DNA of 61,814 nucleotides from Aquificota bacterium (GTDB lineage: Bacteria > Aquificota > Aquificia > Aquificales > Aquificaceae), in the NCBI GenBank assembly GCA_013154375.1, contig JAADCR010000013.1, positions 1 through 61,814 on the forward strand, given 5' to 3'. The position numbers and the translations under genes are program-made. The notes beneath the pieces were generated by a model, which saw only the letters and a list, made by a program, of their open reading frames with translations, searched no databases and was not told the DNA's origin. Below are positions 40,483-49,327 of the stretch, in pieces; position 1 is the first letter of the stretch, and every line of letters begins with the position of its first letter.

Positions 40483-41331
40483 CTACTCGACGTTGGCTAC
40501 CTGCTGTTTTATCTTGTCTATCTCGCTCTTTATCTCGACGACGAACTCGGAGAGCTCGGGTATCTTGTTGCCGAGGGTGGTTATCTCGCGGTGCATCTCT
40601 TGAGCTAAAAACTCGAGCTTTTTACCTACTTCCCCTTCTTGCTCTAAGAGCTGGCGGAAGCGGCTGAGGTGCGTCTTTAGCCGCGTAATCTCTTCGTTAA
40701 CGTCGTACTTCTCGAGGAGAAACAGAAGCTCGTTAATGACGGTGGGGTGCTCCTCGGGGAGGTTGAGCGCACGGGCGCGCTCGAGGACTTTCTGCTTTAT
40801 CTTCTCGGCTACGCGGTCTTTCTCTTGCTCTATTTTAGCCAGTATCCGCTCTATCCGCTCGACGCGCTCGAGAAGGTCCTGTTTTAGGGCCTCGCCCTCT
40901 CTCTTTCTGCTCTCAACCAGCTCGCGGAGGGCCTGCTCGAGGGCTTTAAGGAGCGTCTGCTTTAGCTCCTCGTCGGGCTCGGTCTGCGCTTTCTCCGAGT
41001 AGCGCCACGCGTAGTCGAGGAGCTTGTCGTCGGTGGGGCTCAGGCCGAGCTCCCGCGTGAGGCTTTTAAGAAGCTCTACCGTGGCCTTGAGCTTTTCCGG
41101 GTCTACGGGCGGTCTTACCTGCTTGCTCTCGACGTCGAGGAAGACGGTCACGGTGCCGCGCTTTACGAACTTCTTTATAAGGTCTTTAATGTCTTTCTCT
41201 AAAGGAAGGAGGTAAGGCGGTAGACGGAGAGAGACGTCGAGGCCTTTGCCGTTGAGCGAGCGGAGCATTACCGTGACGCGCCAGTTCTCGCTCTCGGCCT
41301 CCCCTTTCCCGAAGCCTGTCATGCTGCGCAT
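40483..41331 (-). CDS. yicC: YicC/YloC family endoribonuclease
   Basis: 282 residues matching the YicC family, which has been described as RNA-cleaving. It begins MRSMTGFGKGEAE, the near-invariant start, with DVSLRLPPYLLPLEKDI and RGTVTVFLDV next. The C-terminal DUF1732 part reads KLEFLAQEMHREITTLGNK and ends in a helix. There is no Shine-Dalgarno; TAGAAT ends 7 bases before the ATG and overlaps the purM stop by one base. Confidence 0.93.
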   Translation of the reverse strand: MRSMTGFGKGEAESENWRVTVMLRSLNGKGLDVSLRLPPYLLPLEKDIKDLIKKFVKRGTVTVFLDVESKQVRPPVDPEKLKATVELLKSLTRELGLSPTDDKLLDYAWRYSEKAQTEPDEELKQTLLKALEQALRELVESRKREGEALKQDLLERVERIERILAKIEQEKDRVAEKIKQKVLERARALNLPEEHPTVINELLFLLEKYDVNEEITRLKTHLSRFRQLLEQEGEVGKKLEFLAQEMHREITTLGNKIPELSEFVVEIKSEIDKIKQQVANVE

Positions 41332-41336
41332 GGCTT

Positions 41337-42344
41337 TTATTCTATCACCACGGCACGTTTGCCCTTCTCGAGCCGGCCGAGCTCGAAAGCCTCGGGTAGC
41401 AGCTCCTTTACGCGTCCGAGCTCGCTCTCGTCTACGAAGAGGATAAACCCGACGCCCATGTTAAAGGTTTTAAAGAGCTCCTCGTCGGGCAGGCCCGTAA
41501 GCTCGCGCACCCAGTTAAAGAGCTCGCTCTCGGGTAGGGCTTCTTTGTAGACGCGGGCCCTGAGGTTCTCGGGCAGAAGACGGCGGACGTTCTCGGGTAT
41601 GCCGCCGCCGGTGACGTGTGCCATAGCCTTTAGCTTAACGCCCGCCTCTTTGAGCTTTTTTACCTCTTTGGCGTATATCCGCGTAGGCTCGAGGAGCACC
41701 TCCCAGACGCGCTTGCCCAGCTCGGGCAGGAAGTGCTGGTAAGAGAGGCCTTTCTGTCTTAAGACTTTTCTTATTAAAGAGAAGCCGTTACTGTGTAGGC
41801 CCGAGGAAGGTAAGCCGACGAGGAGGGTCCGCTCGTCGAGCTCTTTAGGGAGCAGCTCCTCTTCTTCGGCTACGCCTACGCAGAAGCCGGCGAGGTCGTA
41901 CCGGCCGGGAGGGTAGAAGTCGGGCATCTCGGCCGTCTCGCCGCCGGCGAGTACCACCCCGGCCTCTTTACAGCCTTTTATCATGCCCTCTAAAAGCTCT
42001 TTAAAGACCTCCGGCTCGAGCTTGCCCGTGGCTACGTAGTCGAAGAACATAAGCGGGCGGGCGCCGGTGGTGATAAGGTCGTTTACGTTCATGGCAACGA
42101 GGTCTATCCCGACGGGGCGGTGGACGTTTACGGCCTGAGCTACGAGGAGTTTGGTCCCTACGCCGTCGGCGGTGGCCAGCAGGCGGGGCCGCTTAAAGCC
42201 TTCCAGCGGCAGCCCGGCGGCAAACCCGCCTATCTGGTCAAAGCCGAAGGCTTTCTTTACTTTCTCTTTAATAAACTCGGTAAGCTCCTGAGCTTTCTCT
42301 TGGTCTACGCCGGCGTCTCTGTAAGTAAGCTTTTTATCCTTCAA
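41337..42344 (-). CDS. purM: phosphoribosylformylglycinamidine cyclo-ligase
   Basis: AIR synthetase, the step after PurL in purine synthesis. 335 residues. It starts LTYRDAGVDQEKAQELTEF, then GGFAAGLPLEGF and LLATADGVGTKLLVAQ; later motifs are GGETAEMPDFYPPGRYDLAG, GLPSSGLHSNGFSLIRKVL and THVTGGGIPEN-like (HVTGGGIPENVRR). The start is TTG 42344, supported by GGAGGAG 7 bases upstream inside the thpR end. It overlaps thpR by 11 bases. Confidence 0.96.
   Translation of the reverse strand: MKDKKLTYRDAGVDQEKAQELTEFIKEKVKKAFGFDQIGGFAAGLPLEGFKRPRLLATADGVGTKLLVAQAVNVHRPVGIDLVAMNVNDLITTGARPLMFFDYVATGKLEPEVFKELLEGMIKGCKEAGVVLAGGETAEMPDFYPPGRYDLAGFCVGVAEEEELLPKELDERTLLVGLPSSGLHSNGFSLIRKVLRQKGLSYQHFLPELGKRVWEVLLEPTRIYAKEVKKLKEAGVKLKAMAHVTGGGIPENVRRLLPENLRARVYKEALPESELFNWVRELTGLPDEELFKTFNMGVGFILFVDESELGRVKELLPEAFELGRLEKGKRAVVIE
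41339..41344 (-). promoter_or_regulatory. -10-like TAGAAT before yicC
   Basis: Minus-strand TAGAAT ends 7 bases before the yicC ATG; its last T is the first base of the purM stop codon. Confidence 0.4.
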
Positions 42345-42888
42345 GGTAGAACTCCTCCACTATAGAGTAGACGGGCCCTACGGCCGTCAGCGTGCTCGAG
42401 ACGAGCGCCAGCTTGTTTACCTCTTCCTCGGCAAACTCCACGCTCCGGTACTTGGTCATAAGGTGGTTAAGCGTTTTACGGTCGTACGACTTAAGTCTGC
42501 AGAGCGTGACGTGCGGGACGAAGGCTTTAGAGGAGGGTTTTATCCCGTAACGGGCGTTTTTTCTCTCTATCTCTTTAGCCAAAGCCTTTAGACGGTTTGC
42601 GCCTTTAGAGACGCCCATCCAGAGCACGCGGGCCTTCCGGGCGTCGGGGAACACGCCGAGCCCTTTGTAGGTTATCGTAAAAGGGGCGAAGCTACGCGCC
42701 ACCTCCTGAAGGGCCTTTATAACGTCGATTAGCTGCGGGCGCGACACCTCGCCCAGAAACTGGAAGGTAAGGTGTAGGTTGTGCGGCTCTACCCACTTGC
42801 CGTTAAGCTTGGGGGTGGCTTCGCGCCTTATCCGCTCGGCCGCCTCTTGTACGCGCCGCGTGGTGAAAAACCCTATAAAAGCCCGCAC
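42334..42888 (-). CDS. thpR: RNA 2',3'-cyclic phosphodiesterase (2H family)
   Basis: 184 residues with the two HxTx motifs of 2H phosphoesterases: HNLHLTFQFLGE (first) and HVTLCRLKS (second). It starts MRAFIGFFTT, typical of ThpR. The enzyme opens 2',3'-cyclic phosphate ends of RNA (and can ligate tRNA halves in vitro). GTG start at 42888, 7 bases after TAGAAT (42896-42901). It overlaps purM. Confidence 0.92.
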   Translation of the reverse strand: MRAFIGFFTTRRVQEAAERIRREATPKLNGKWVEPHNLHLTFQFLGEVSRPQLIDVIKALQEVARSFAPFTITYKGLGVFPDARKARVLWMGVSKGANRLKALAKEIERKNARYGIKPSSKAFVPHVTLCRLKSYDRKTLNHLMTKYRSVEFAEEEVNKLALVSSTLTAVGPVYSIVEEFYLEG

Positions 42889-42893
42889 CTTTT

Positions 42894-43712
42894 CTATTCT
42901 ATCAGCTCCACGGGCGCCGACTGGGCTACGAGCCTGAGGCCTAAAAAGTAAGGCCCGAGACGGAGCCGGTAAGCGTAAACGGCCACCGAGTATACGCCCG
43001 GCTCGCGGACCTGCGTGACGACGCTTCTCTCCTCGTAAGCCCTGTAGGGCCTCCCGTTTCTGTAGATAATAATGAGGCTCTTAGGCTCGTTGCTCCGCAC
43101 GAAGAGCTTAAACGGGTAGACGGTCCGCTCACCCGGGAAGTAAAAGCTCATGGGCGAGTAGGCGTAAACCTCGAGCTTCCTCTCGGAGGCGTAAAAGCTC
43201 GAGCGGCCGAGCTTTACCGGCTCGGTGTAGCGCTTGTAGACGGCGTTTCTGGCCGCGTTTAGGGCAAAGTCTTTAAAGACGGGAGGGAGGGTCTCGGTAA
43301 AGAGGAGGTTGCAGCGCGTCCGCGACGGCTCTAAGCGGTGGTGGTGCGCGTAAGCCCGCCCGCCTACGAGCTTAAAAGGGAGGTAGTCGGCCAGAAAGAC
43401 GGCGAGCTTTAAAGGCACGGGCAGCTCGTCGGGAAATAGGAAGCGGCACGCAGGCACCGTCCTTATCCGGATTAGGGGCGGCTCGTCGCGCTCGAAAAAG
43501 CCTAAAACGAGCGTCACGCCCCGCCGTTTAGCCTCCACGGCTAAGGAAGGGTCGCGGGCACCGAAGTAAAAGAAGACTTTGCGGGCAAAAGGGCGCGGGG
43601 CGAGCTTCTCTTTAGGTGCGTACAGCTCCGGTGCGGCGTAAGGAAGCAGGTTAAACGCTACGAAAAACCAGACGAGCAGGGTAAGCAGCTCAGTAGCCCT
43701 TCGGCGCTTCAT
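42894..43712 (-). CDS. membrane-anchored protein of unknown function
   Basis: 272 residues. One N-terminal membrane helix (about 8-28, LLTLLVWFFVAFNLLPYAAP) then a domain I do not recognise, rich in Arg, Tyr and Phe, with GGRAYAHHHRLEPSRTRC (three His in a row). The last 90 residues look beta-rich, with IIIYRNGRPYRAYE and REPGVYSVAVYAYRLRLG, which resembles the beta tail found after some secreted PHP-domain phosphoesterases. That resemblance is by eye only. It starts 23 bases inside the glycosyltransferase gene, so the two are likely coupled and may share an envelope role. Confidence 0.6.
   Translation of the reverse strand: MKRRRATELLTLLVWFFVAFNLLPYAAPELYAPKEKLAPRPFARKVFFYFGARDPSLAVEAKRRGVTLVLGFFERDEPPLIRIRTVPACRFLFPDELPVPLKLAVFLADYLPFKLVGGRAYAHHHRLEPSRTRCNLLFTETLPPVFKDFALNAARNAVYKRYTEPVKLGRSSFYASERKLEVYAYSPMSFYFPGERTVYPFKLFVRSNEPKSLIIIYRNGRPYRAYEERSVVTQVREPGVYSVAVYAYRLRLGPYFLGLRLVAQSAPVELIE
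42896..42901 (-). promoter_or_regulatory. -10-like TAGAAT before thpR
   Basis: Minus-strand TAGAAT ends exactly 7 bases before the GTG of thpR; its last T is the first base of the upstream TAG stop codon. Confidence 0.4.
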
Positions 43713-45132
43713 AAAACGCCCCAGAGAAGCCCCTCAGCTTAAAAATATAAAACTCGCGCACCTTTTTACCCCGCCAGTAGACGGGCACTTTCTTTAAAAA
43801 CTCTTTACTTTTAAAGCTCTTAAGGACGGCGCGCGGAGGCGCGCCGTAACTAACGAAAATGGCGTCCCTGCCTTTGTAACGCTTAAGCTCGTCGCGCCAC
43901 AGGTAGTACTGCGTCATCCTGCTTACGTGAAAGACGAAAGTCCTCGGGTGGCCCTCTACGTAAAAGGCCAGCTCCGCGGCTATCTGGTAGCGGTCGGAAA
44001 ACACAAGCTCCTTACCCGTGTAAAACCGGCTCACCTCCCGCCCGAGCTTCTCCCACCCTACTAAAAACTTCGTCGGGTCGCGCTCGGGAGGCAGCAGCTT
44101 CGTAAGACCTAAGTAGTCCAAAAGAGGCGTAAAGTGGAGAAGGAGCGTAAACAGCAGCGCAGAGCCGACGGCGGAGAGTTTTAGCGCCCGGCCCGCCCGG
44201 GCCAGCCTCTCGGCAAGTAAGAAGTTGGCCGCAAAGTAAGAGAAGCCGGCCCAGTTGGCGTAAACGCGCTTTTTAACCGACAGAAGCAGGAAAAAGAGAA
44301 ACGGCGGGAGCGAGAAGCTCGTAAAGTAGCGCTCCCGCTCGCCGCCCGAGCGTAAGCTCTTAATCCAGAGCCCGACGGTAAGCACGAAGGCCACGGGCCC
44401 GGTAAGCAGCGCCTGCCCGCCTATAAACTCGAGAAGGCTCGCCCAGTTAACCCCGCTCCCTTTCCCCGAGGCTAAAGACGAGACGTGAAGAAACGAGACG
44501 AAACCGTGCTTTGCGTTCCAGACGAGCACGGGCAGACCGAGAGAGAAAGCCACCGCCAGAGCCAGAAAGAAGCCCTTAGGCGGCCTTTTCCCGCTCCAGA
44601 GGAAGTAGATAAGGGCGCACGGCAGCAGGAAGACCGCCGGGTACTTACTCAGAAAGGCAAGGCCGGCAAACAGACCCGTAAGCAGCCAGTAGCGCAGACG
44701 GTCCGTCTTTACGGCCATAAAGCCGCTCATAACGCTGAGGCCCCAGAAAAAGAGAAGCGGCGAGTCGGTGGTAAAGAGGACGGAGTTTAGCGCGTACCCG
44801 AGCGTAGCGTGCGGAAAGAGTGCGGCCCAGAGCGCTACGCGCCCGTTAAAAACCCTGCGGGCAAACGCGTAAACGGCTACAGACAGTACGGCCGACAGGA
44901 GCACGGCGTTAATTCTCACGCCCAGCTCCGTGTTACCTAAGAGGGCCGTCGAGACGGCGTTAAAGTAAGCCACCAAAGGCGGTTTGGAGTAGTAGCTAAG
45001 GTCGAGGCGGCGCGACCAGTCCCAGTACTGCGCCTCCTCGGGCGAGAGGTCGATAGGGTAAAAGAGAACGTAGAGAATCCTAAAAAAAACCAGCAGGGCG
45101 TTAAGGCCGAGCACCCAGAGAAAGGAGCTCAC
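43690..45132 (-). CDS. GT39/ArnT-type integral membrane glycosyltransferase
   Basis: 480 residues with about 10 to 12 membrane helices. The first loop holds the family signature DLSPEEAQYWDWS followed by LDLSYYSKPPLVAY, as in ArnT and protein mannosyltransferases (acidic catalytic pair and the KPP motif). A hydrophilic C-terminal domain (about 370-480) faces the periplasm. It probably moves a sugar from a lipid carrier to lipid A or another envelope target. GTG start sharing GTGA with plsY. The acceptor is unknown. Confidence 0.88.
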   Translation of the reverse strand: MSSFLWVLGLNALLVFFRILYVLFYPIDLSPEEAQYWDWSRRLDLSYYSKPPLVAYFNAVSTALLGNTELGVRINAVLLSAVLSVAVYAFARRVFNGRVALWAALFPHATLGYALNSVLFTTDSPLLFFWGLSVMSGFMAVKTDRLRYWLLTGLFAGLAFLSKYPAVFLLPCALIYFLWSGKRPPKGFFLALAVAFSLGLPVLVWNAKHGFVSFLHVSSLASGKGSGVNWASLLEFIGGQALLTGPVAFVLTVGLWIKSLRSGGERERYFTSFSLPPFLFFLLLSVKKRVYANWAGFSYFAANFLLAERLARAGRALKLSAVGSALLFTLLLHFTPLLDYLGLTKLLPPERDPTKFLVGWEKLGREVSRFYTGKELVFSDRYQIAAELAFYVEGHPRTFVFHVSRMTQYYLWRDELKRYKGRDAIFVSYGAPPRAVLKSFKSKEFLKKVPVYWRGKKVREFYIFKLRGFSGAFYEAPKGY

Positions 45133-45704
45133 ACGCGGTGCTCCTTACCCTCGAGCAGCCGCTGGACGTTAGGCATGTGTTTGTAGAAGATAAGAAGCGT
45201 AATAAGGATAAAGCTAAACAGGTGAGACGGCGGTGCGGGCTTAAGCGCGAGCAGAAGCAGCGCAGAGAGCGTAGCCGTCAGGGAGCCTAAAGAGACGTAG
45301 CGCGTCTTTTTAACTACCAAAAGCCAGACGAGCGCGCTTAAAGCCGCCGCGTCCGGGTATAGGGCCGCCAGCACGCCGAAGGCCGTAGCCACCCCCTTAC
45401 CGCCCTTAAAGCCGAAAAAGACCGGGTACATGTGTCCGAGCACCGCCGCAAGCGCGCTCAGGCCCGTGCACCAGCTGTTAAAGCCGCAAAGCACCGCGGC
45501 CAGCTTTACCGGGATAAAGCCCTTAAGCGCGTCGAGGAGAAACACCAGCGCGCCCGCCTTCTTCCCGAGGGCGCGGCTCACGTTCGTAGCGCCCACGTTC
45601 CCGCTGCCTACGCTCCTTAAGTCGACGCCCTTTAGACGCGCTAAAAGCTCGCCGGAAAGCACCGAGCCTGACAGGTAAGAAAGGAGCACCAGAAGGGCCT
45701 CCAT
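45129..45704 (-). CDS. plsY: glycerol-3-phosphate acyltransferase PlsY
   Basis: Inner-membrane enzyme that acylates glycerol-3-phosphate from acyl phosphate, the first step of phospholipid synthesis. 191 residues with five or more membrane helices. The three family motifs are SYLSGSVLSGELLAR, VGSGNVGATNVSRALG and GHMYPVFFGFKGGKGVATAFG. First gene of the minus-strand run to the glycosyltransferase. Its ATG is 21 bp from the ychF ATG. Confidence 0.95.
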   Translation of the reverse strand: MEALLVLLSYLSGSVLSGELLARLKGVDLRSVGSGNVGATNVSRALGKKAGALVFLLDALKGFIPVKLAAVLCGFNSWCTGLSALAAVLGHMYPVFFGFKGGKGVATAFGVLAALYPDAAALSALVWLLVVKKTRYVSLGSLTATLSALLLLALKPAPPSHLFSFILITLLIFYKHMPNVQRLLEGKEHRV

Positions 45705-45725
45705 AGGGAGATATATTAAAACCTT
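45705..45725. promoter_or_regulatory. symmetric bidirectional promoter between plsY and ychF
   Basis: Plus-strand TATATT (45712-45717) and minus-strand TAATAT (45713-45718) overlap almost completely in the core TATATTA, and each ends 8 bases before its own ATG. No Shine-Dalgarno fits on either side. Confidence 0.55.
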
Positions 45726-46826
45726 ATGGGTATGCAGGTAGGTATAGTAGGGCTACCTAACGTCGGTAAGTCAACCCTCTTTAACGCCCTTACGCAGACT
45801 ATGAAGGCCCAAGCGGCTAACTACCCCTTCTGCACCATAGAGCCCAACGTAGGCGTCGTAGAGGTGCCCGACGAGCGGCTCTACGAGATAGCAAAGGTAG
45901 AAGGCTCCCAGAAAGTCACGCCCACCTTTATAAAGTTCGTCGACATCGCCGGCCTCGTAAAAGGGGCCAGTAAAGGCGAGGGTCTGGGCAACCAGTTTTT
46001 AGCCCACATACGCGAGGTAGACGCCGTAGCCATGGTACTGCGGGCCTTTAAAGACGAGAACGTGGTACACGTCGAGGGCTCGGTAGACCCCGTAAGGGAC
46101 AAAGAAATTATAGAGCTCGAGCTTATAGCCAAAGACCTCGAGACCGTCAAGAAGAGGAAAGAGAAAGTAGAGAAGACCGCCAAAGGCGGTGACAGAGAAG
46201 CTAAAGAGGAGCTGGAGAAGCTAAGCCTGCTGGAAGAAAAGCTCGAGAAGCTCGTGCCCCTTAGGAGCGCGGAGCTGCCCGGAGAGGTTCTTAACTACGC
46301 CCGCGATAAGCTCTTTCTTTTAACGGCAAAACCGTTACTGCTCGTAGCCAACGTAGGCGAGGAGGACCTGCCCGAGGGCAACGAGCACGTAGAGGCTTTA
46401 AAGAAGCTGGCCCGGGAAGAAGGGCTGCCGCTCGTGGTTATAAGCGCCGAGCTCGAGGCCCAGATGGCGGGCCTGCCCGAAGAGGAGAGAAGGGAGCTGC
46501 TACGAGCCTACGGGCTCGACGAGCCGGGACTGAACAAGCTCATCCGCGAGGGCTACCGTCTGCTCGAGCTTATAACCTTCTTCACGGCCGGCCCTAAAGA
46601 GACGCGCGCGTGGACCGTAAAGCGCGGCACCAAGGCACCGCAGGCCGCCGGGAAGATACACTCGGACATGGAGCGGGGCTTTATAGCCGCCGAGGTCGTC
46701 CCGTGGGACGAGCTCGTTAAAGCCGGCTCGTGGCAGAAGGCAAAAGAGCAGGGCCTCGTAAGACTTGAAGGCAGAGACTACGAGATAAACGACGGCGACG
46801 TGGTTTACTTCCGCTTTAACGTCTAA
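45726..46826 (+). CDS. ychF: ribosome-binding ATPase YchF
   Basis: Obg-family P-loop protein that prefers ATP. 366 residues. P-loop GLPNVGKSTLFNALT, switch region NYPFCTIEPNVGVVEVPDER, G3 DIAGLVKGASKGEGLGNQFL. The G4 motif is ANVGE instead of NKxD, as expected for YchF. A coiled insert (about 125-180) precedes the C-terminal TGS domain (ending GDVVYFRF). Linked to translation and the oxidative stress response. It heads the ychF-thrC run. Confidence 0.96.
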   Translation: MGMQVGIVGLPNVGKSTLFNALTQTMKAQAANYPFCTIEPNVGVVEVPDERLYEIAKVEGSQKVTPTFIKFVDIAGLVKGASKGEGLGNQFLAHIREVDAVAMVLRAFKDENVVHVEGSVDPVRDKEIIELELIAKDLETVKKRKEKVEKTAKGGDREAKEELEKLSLLEEKLEKLVPLRSAELPGEVLNYARDKLFLLTAKPLLLVANVGEEDLPEGNEHVEALKKLAREEGLPLVVISAELEAQMAGLPEEERRELLRAYGLDEPGLNKLIREGYRLLELITFFTAGPKETRAWTVKRGTKAPQAAGKIHSDMERGFIAAEVVPWDELVKAGSWQKAKEQGLVRLEGRDYEINDGDVVYFRFNV

Positions 46827-46844
46827 AATATTATTTACCAAAGC

Positions 46845-46854
46845 CCTCCGGAGG
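46845..46854 (+). promoter_or_regulatory. palindromic ribosome-binding site of thrC
   Basis: CCTCCGGAGG, a perfect 10-base palindrome whose right half is the Shine-Dalgarno (6 bases before ATG). The left half could partly mask the site. A -10-like TATTAT lies upstream near 46829. Confidence 0.4.
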
Positions 46855-46860
46855 AAGTGA

Positions 46861-48093
46861 ATGGCAAAGGTAAAAGGCCTCAGGTGCAGAGAGTGCGGCC
46901 GCGAGTACCCGGCCGAGCCCATCCACGTCTGCGAGTTCTGCTTCGGCCCGCTGGAGGTCGTCTACGACTACGAAGAGATAAAGAGAAGCATAAGCCGGGA
47001 GAAAATCGAGAAGGGCCCTAAAAGCCTCTGGCGCTACTTAGACCTACTACCGGTAGAGAAGCCCACGGTAGGGCTCACGGCCGGATTTACGCCCCTAAAG
47101 AAAGCCGAGAAGCTGGGCGAGGTCCTCGGCCTTAAAAACCTCTACATTAAGGACGACAGCGTAAACCACCCCACGCTCTCGTTTAAAGACCGCGTGGTCT
47201 CGGTAGCCCTCTCAAAGGCAAAAGAGTTCGGCTTCGACACGGCCGCCTGCGCCTCGACGGGTAACTTAGCCAACTCCGTAGCCGCCCACTCGGCCCAAGC
47301 CGGGATGAGCTGCTTCGTCTTTATCCCGGCAAACCTCGAGAGCCAGAAGATAATAGGCTCGCTCGTCTTCGACCCTACGGTGGTGGCCGTAGAGGGCACC
47401 TACGACGACGTAAACCGGCTCTGCTCCGAGATAGCCAACGACCTCGGCTGGGCCTTCGTCAACATAAACATCCGCCCTTACTACGCGGAAGGCTCCAAGA
47501 CGCTCGCCTTCGAGGTGGCCGAGCAGCTCGGCTGGCGGGCGCCCGACGTCGTCGTAGCCCCCGCGGCCTCGGGCTCGCTTTACACGAAGATATGGAAAGG
47601 CTTTAAAGAGCTCGAGCTTTTAGGGCTCATACCCGAGGTCCGGACGCGGATGCTCGGCGCTCAGGCCGAGGGCTGCTCTCCCATAGCCCAAGCTTGGCGC
47701 GAAGGCCGCGACTTTATAAACCCCGTAAAGCCCAACACCATCGCCAAGTCCATAGCCATAGGTAACCCCGCCGACGGCATTTACGCCCTTCAGGTGGCCC
47801 GCGAGAGTAACGGCGCGTGGGAGACGGCTACGGACGAAGAGATTATCGAGGGGATAAAGCTTCTGGCGCGCACGGAGGGCATCTTTACCGAGACGGCGGG
47901 CGGGACCACCGTAGCCGTCCTAAAGAAGTTCGTCGAGAAGGGCCTCATATCGCCCGAGGAGACGGTGGTGGTTTACGTAACGGGTAACGGCTACAAAACC
48001 ATGGAGGTGCTCGAGGGCAAGCTCCGCGAGCCCGTCCGCATAAAGCCCACCTTAAAGGACTTTAAAGAGAAAGTGTTAGCGAGGGTAGGCTGA
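46861..48093 (+). CDS. thrC: threonine synthase
   Basis: PLP enzyme that turns O-phosphohomoserine into threonine. 410 residues. A zinc-ribbon-like N-terminus (CRECGREYPA and CEFCFGPLE) is typical of this ThrC class. The PLP lysine is in HPTLSFKDRVVSVAL; SGN-type loop CASTGNLANSVAAHSA and the C-terminal ETAGGTTVAVL and VYVTGNGYKTM complete the fold. SD GGAGG 6 bases before ATG. Its stop overlaps the CopD-like gene by 1 base. Confidence 0.95.
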   Translation: MAKVKGLRCRECGREYPAEPIHVCEFCFGPLEVVYDYEEIKRSISREKIEKGPKSLWRYLDLLPVEKPTVGLTAGFTPLKKAEKLGEVLGLKNLYIKDDSVNHPTLSFKDRVVSVALSKAKEFGFDTAACASTGNLANSVAAHSAQAGMSCFVFIPANLESQKIIGSLVFDPTVVAVEGTYDDVNRLCSEIANDLGWAFVNINIRPYYAEGSKTLAFEVAEQLGWRAPDVVVAPAASGSLYTKIWKGFKELELLGLIPEVRTRMLGAQAEGCSPIAQAWREGRDFINPVKPNTIAKSIAIGNPADGIYALQVARESNGAWETATDEEIIEGIKLLARTEGIFTETAGGTTVAVLKKFVEKGLISPEETVVVYVTGNGYKTMEVLEGKLREPVRIKPTLKDFKEKVLARVG

Positions 48094-48515
48094 TGAGGGA
48101 GCTGCTGCTGTTTCTCCACGTTCTGCTCGCCACCTTCTGGGTGGGAGGGATGATATTCCTCTCGCTCGTGGTCGTGCCTTACCTTAAAGACAAGCCCCAG
48201 ATAAGGGACGAGGCTTTCCAAGAGGTGGGACGCCGCTTCTCCTTCTACGGCACCTTCCTCTCTCTGGCGCTTCTCTTTATAACGGGTATGGGCATTACGC
48301 ACCTCATCCAAGGCGGCTTTAGGCCTTCCATACTGTTTAAGCTCGCCCTTTTTTTCGTAGTCGTTGCCGTCTCGCTCCTGCACGACCTGTGGGCGGGTAA
48401 AAAAGCCGTGGAGTCCGAGACGCACCGTCTCTGGGCCCGCAGGCTCGGGATAGCGAATCTGGTACTAAGCGTTCTATTGGTGCTTCTAGGCGTGCTTATA
48501 AGGCTGGGTTACTAA
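48093..48515 (+). CDS. CopD-like four-helix membrane protein
   Basis: 140 residues with four membrane helices. The first carries the motif FLHVLLATFWVGGMIF, in which His and Trp-x-Gly-Gly are shared by the CopD copper-resistance family and relatives that bind haem or copper. A second His is in LLHDLWAG of the third helix. The exact ligand is unknown. It starts at the last base of thrC and is followed 2 bases later by the first SurA-like gene. Confidence 0.7.
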   Translation: MRELLLFLHVLLATFWVGGMIFLSLVVVPYLKDKPQIRDEAFQEVGRRFSFYGTFLSLALLFITGMGITHLIQGGFRPSILFKLALFFVVVAVSLLHDLWAGKKAVESETHRLWARRLGIANLVLSVLLVLLGVLIRLGY

Positions 48516-48517
48516 CC

Positions 48518-49327
48518 GTGCTGTTTCTTCTGCCCGCGCTTGCTCTTGCGGGCGTGCTCGCCACCGTAAACGGAGAGGCCGTAACGAAAGACGAGTTTGA
48601 GAAGCTCTTTAACGCCTACTGGGAGCGCGTAAAGCACCTCTCTAAGGCCCGTCCCACTAAAGAAGACAAGAGGACCTTTCTGCTCGACTACGTACGGAGT
48701 CTAATAGTTCTAAAAGAAGCCGAGAAGATGGGCATAACCGTAACCGAGGAGGAGCTAAAGGAGTTTATAAACGAGCGCATAGGCCGCACAGACATAAAAA
48801 ACGGTAGCCTGAAAAAGCTCCTTAAGGCCGAGCTGGTGACGCAGAAGCTCGCCGAGAAGCTCTTTAACGAGAAGAGCTACAAACCCACCGAGGGCGAGCT
48901 TAAGGCTTACTACCTCGTTTACCAGCGTGCGTTTTACTACCCGGCGAGCGTTAAGCTCGCCTTTTACCGCGTAAAGACGCGCAAGGAGGCCGAGCGCGTA
49001 AGGGAGGCACTGCTTTTAGGCCGCCGGCCCGAAGGAGCCGAGGGGCCGCGCGTTATGTGGTACTCGATAGCCGCCCTTCCCAGACAGCTTAAAAGTAAGC
49101 TCGGGCTGATAAGACCGGGCATTGTATCCGAGCCCGTTAAAGTTAAAGACGGGTTCGTCGTGGTAAAGGTGCTCGAGCGGAGAAGCGGCGGCGTTCTGCC
49201 CTTCGAGAAGGCCCTTCCGCTGGTAAAGCAGCGGTATCTGAAGTACAAACGGCAGGAGGTGTTTAGAAAATGGTTCCGGGAGGTCTTAGAGCGTTACGAG
49301 GTAAAGTTTTACTGGGAGCGCTTGTAG
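48518..49327 (+). CDS. SurA-like periplasmic peptidyl-prolyl isomerase/chaperone
   Basis: 269 residues. Signal peptide MLFLLPALALAG then the SurA start VLATVNGEAVTKDEFEKLF. An N-terminal helical chaperone domain (about 15-130) is followed by a parvulin-like domain, whose conserved end LIRPGIVSEPVKVKDGFVVV is clear although the earlier part is shortened. It likely escorts outer-membrane proteins to BamA. GTG start with a weak ribosome site, so coupling with the upstream gene is probable. A second SurA-like gene begins inside it. Confidence 0.8.
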   Translation: MLFLLPALALAGVLATVNGEAVTKDEFEKLFNAYWERVKHLSKARPTKEDKRTFLLDYVRSLIVLKEAEKMGITVTEEELKEFINERIGRTDIKNGSLKKLLKAELVTQKLAEKLFNEKSYKPTEGELKAYYLVYQRAFYYPASVKLAFYRVKTRKEAERVREALLLGRRPEGAEGPRVMWYSIAALPRQLKSKLGLIRPGIVSEPVKVKDGFVVVKVLERRSGGVLPFEKALPLVKQRYLKYKRQEVFRKWFREVLERYEVKFYWERL

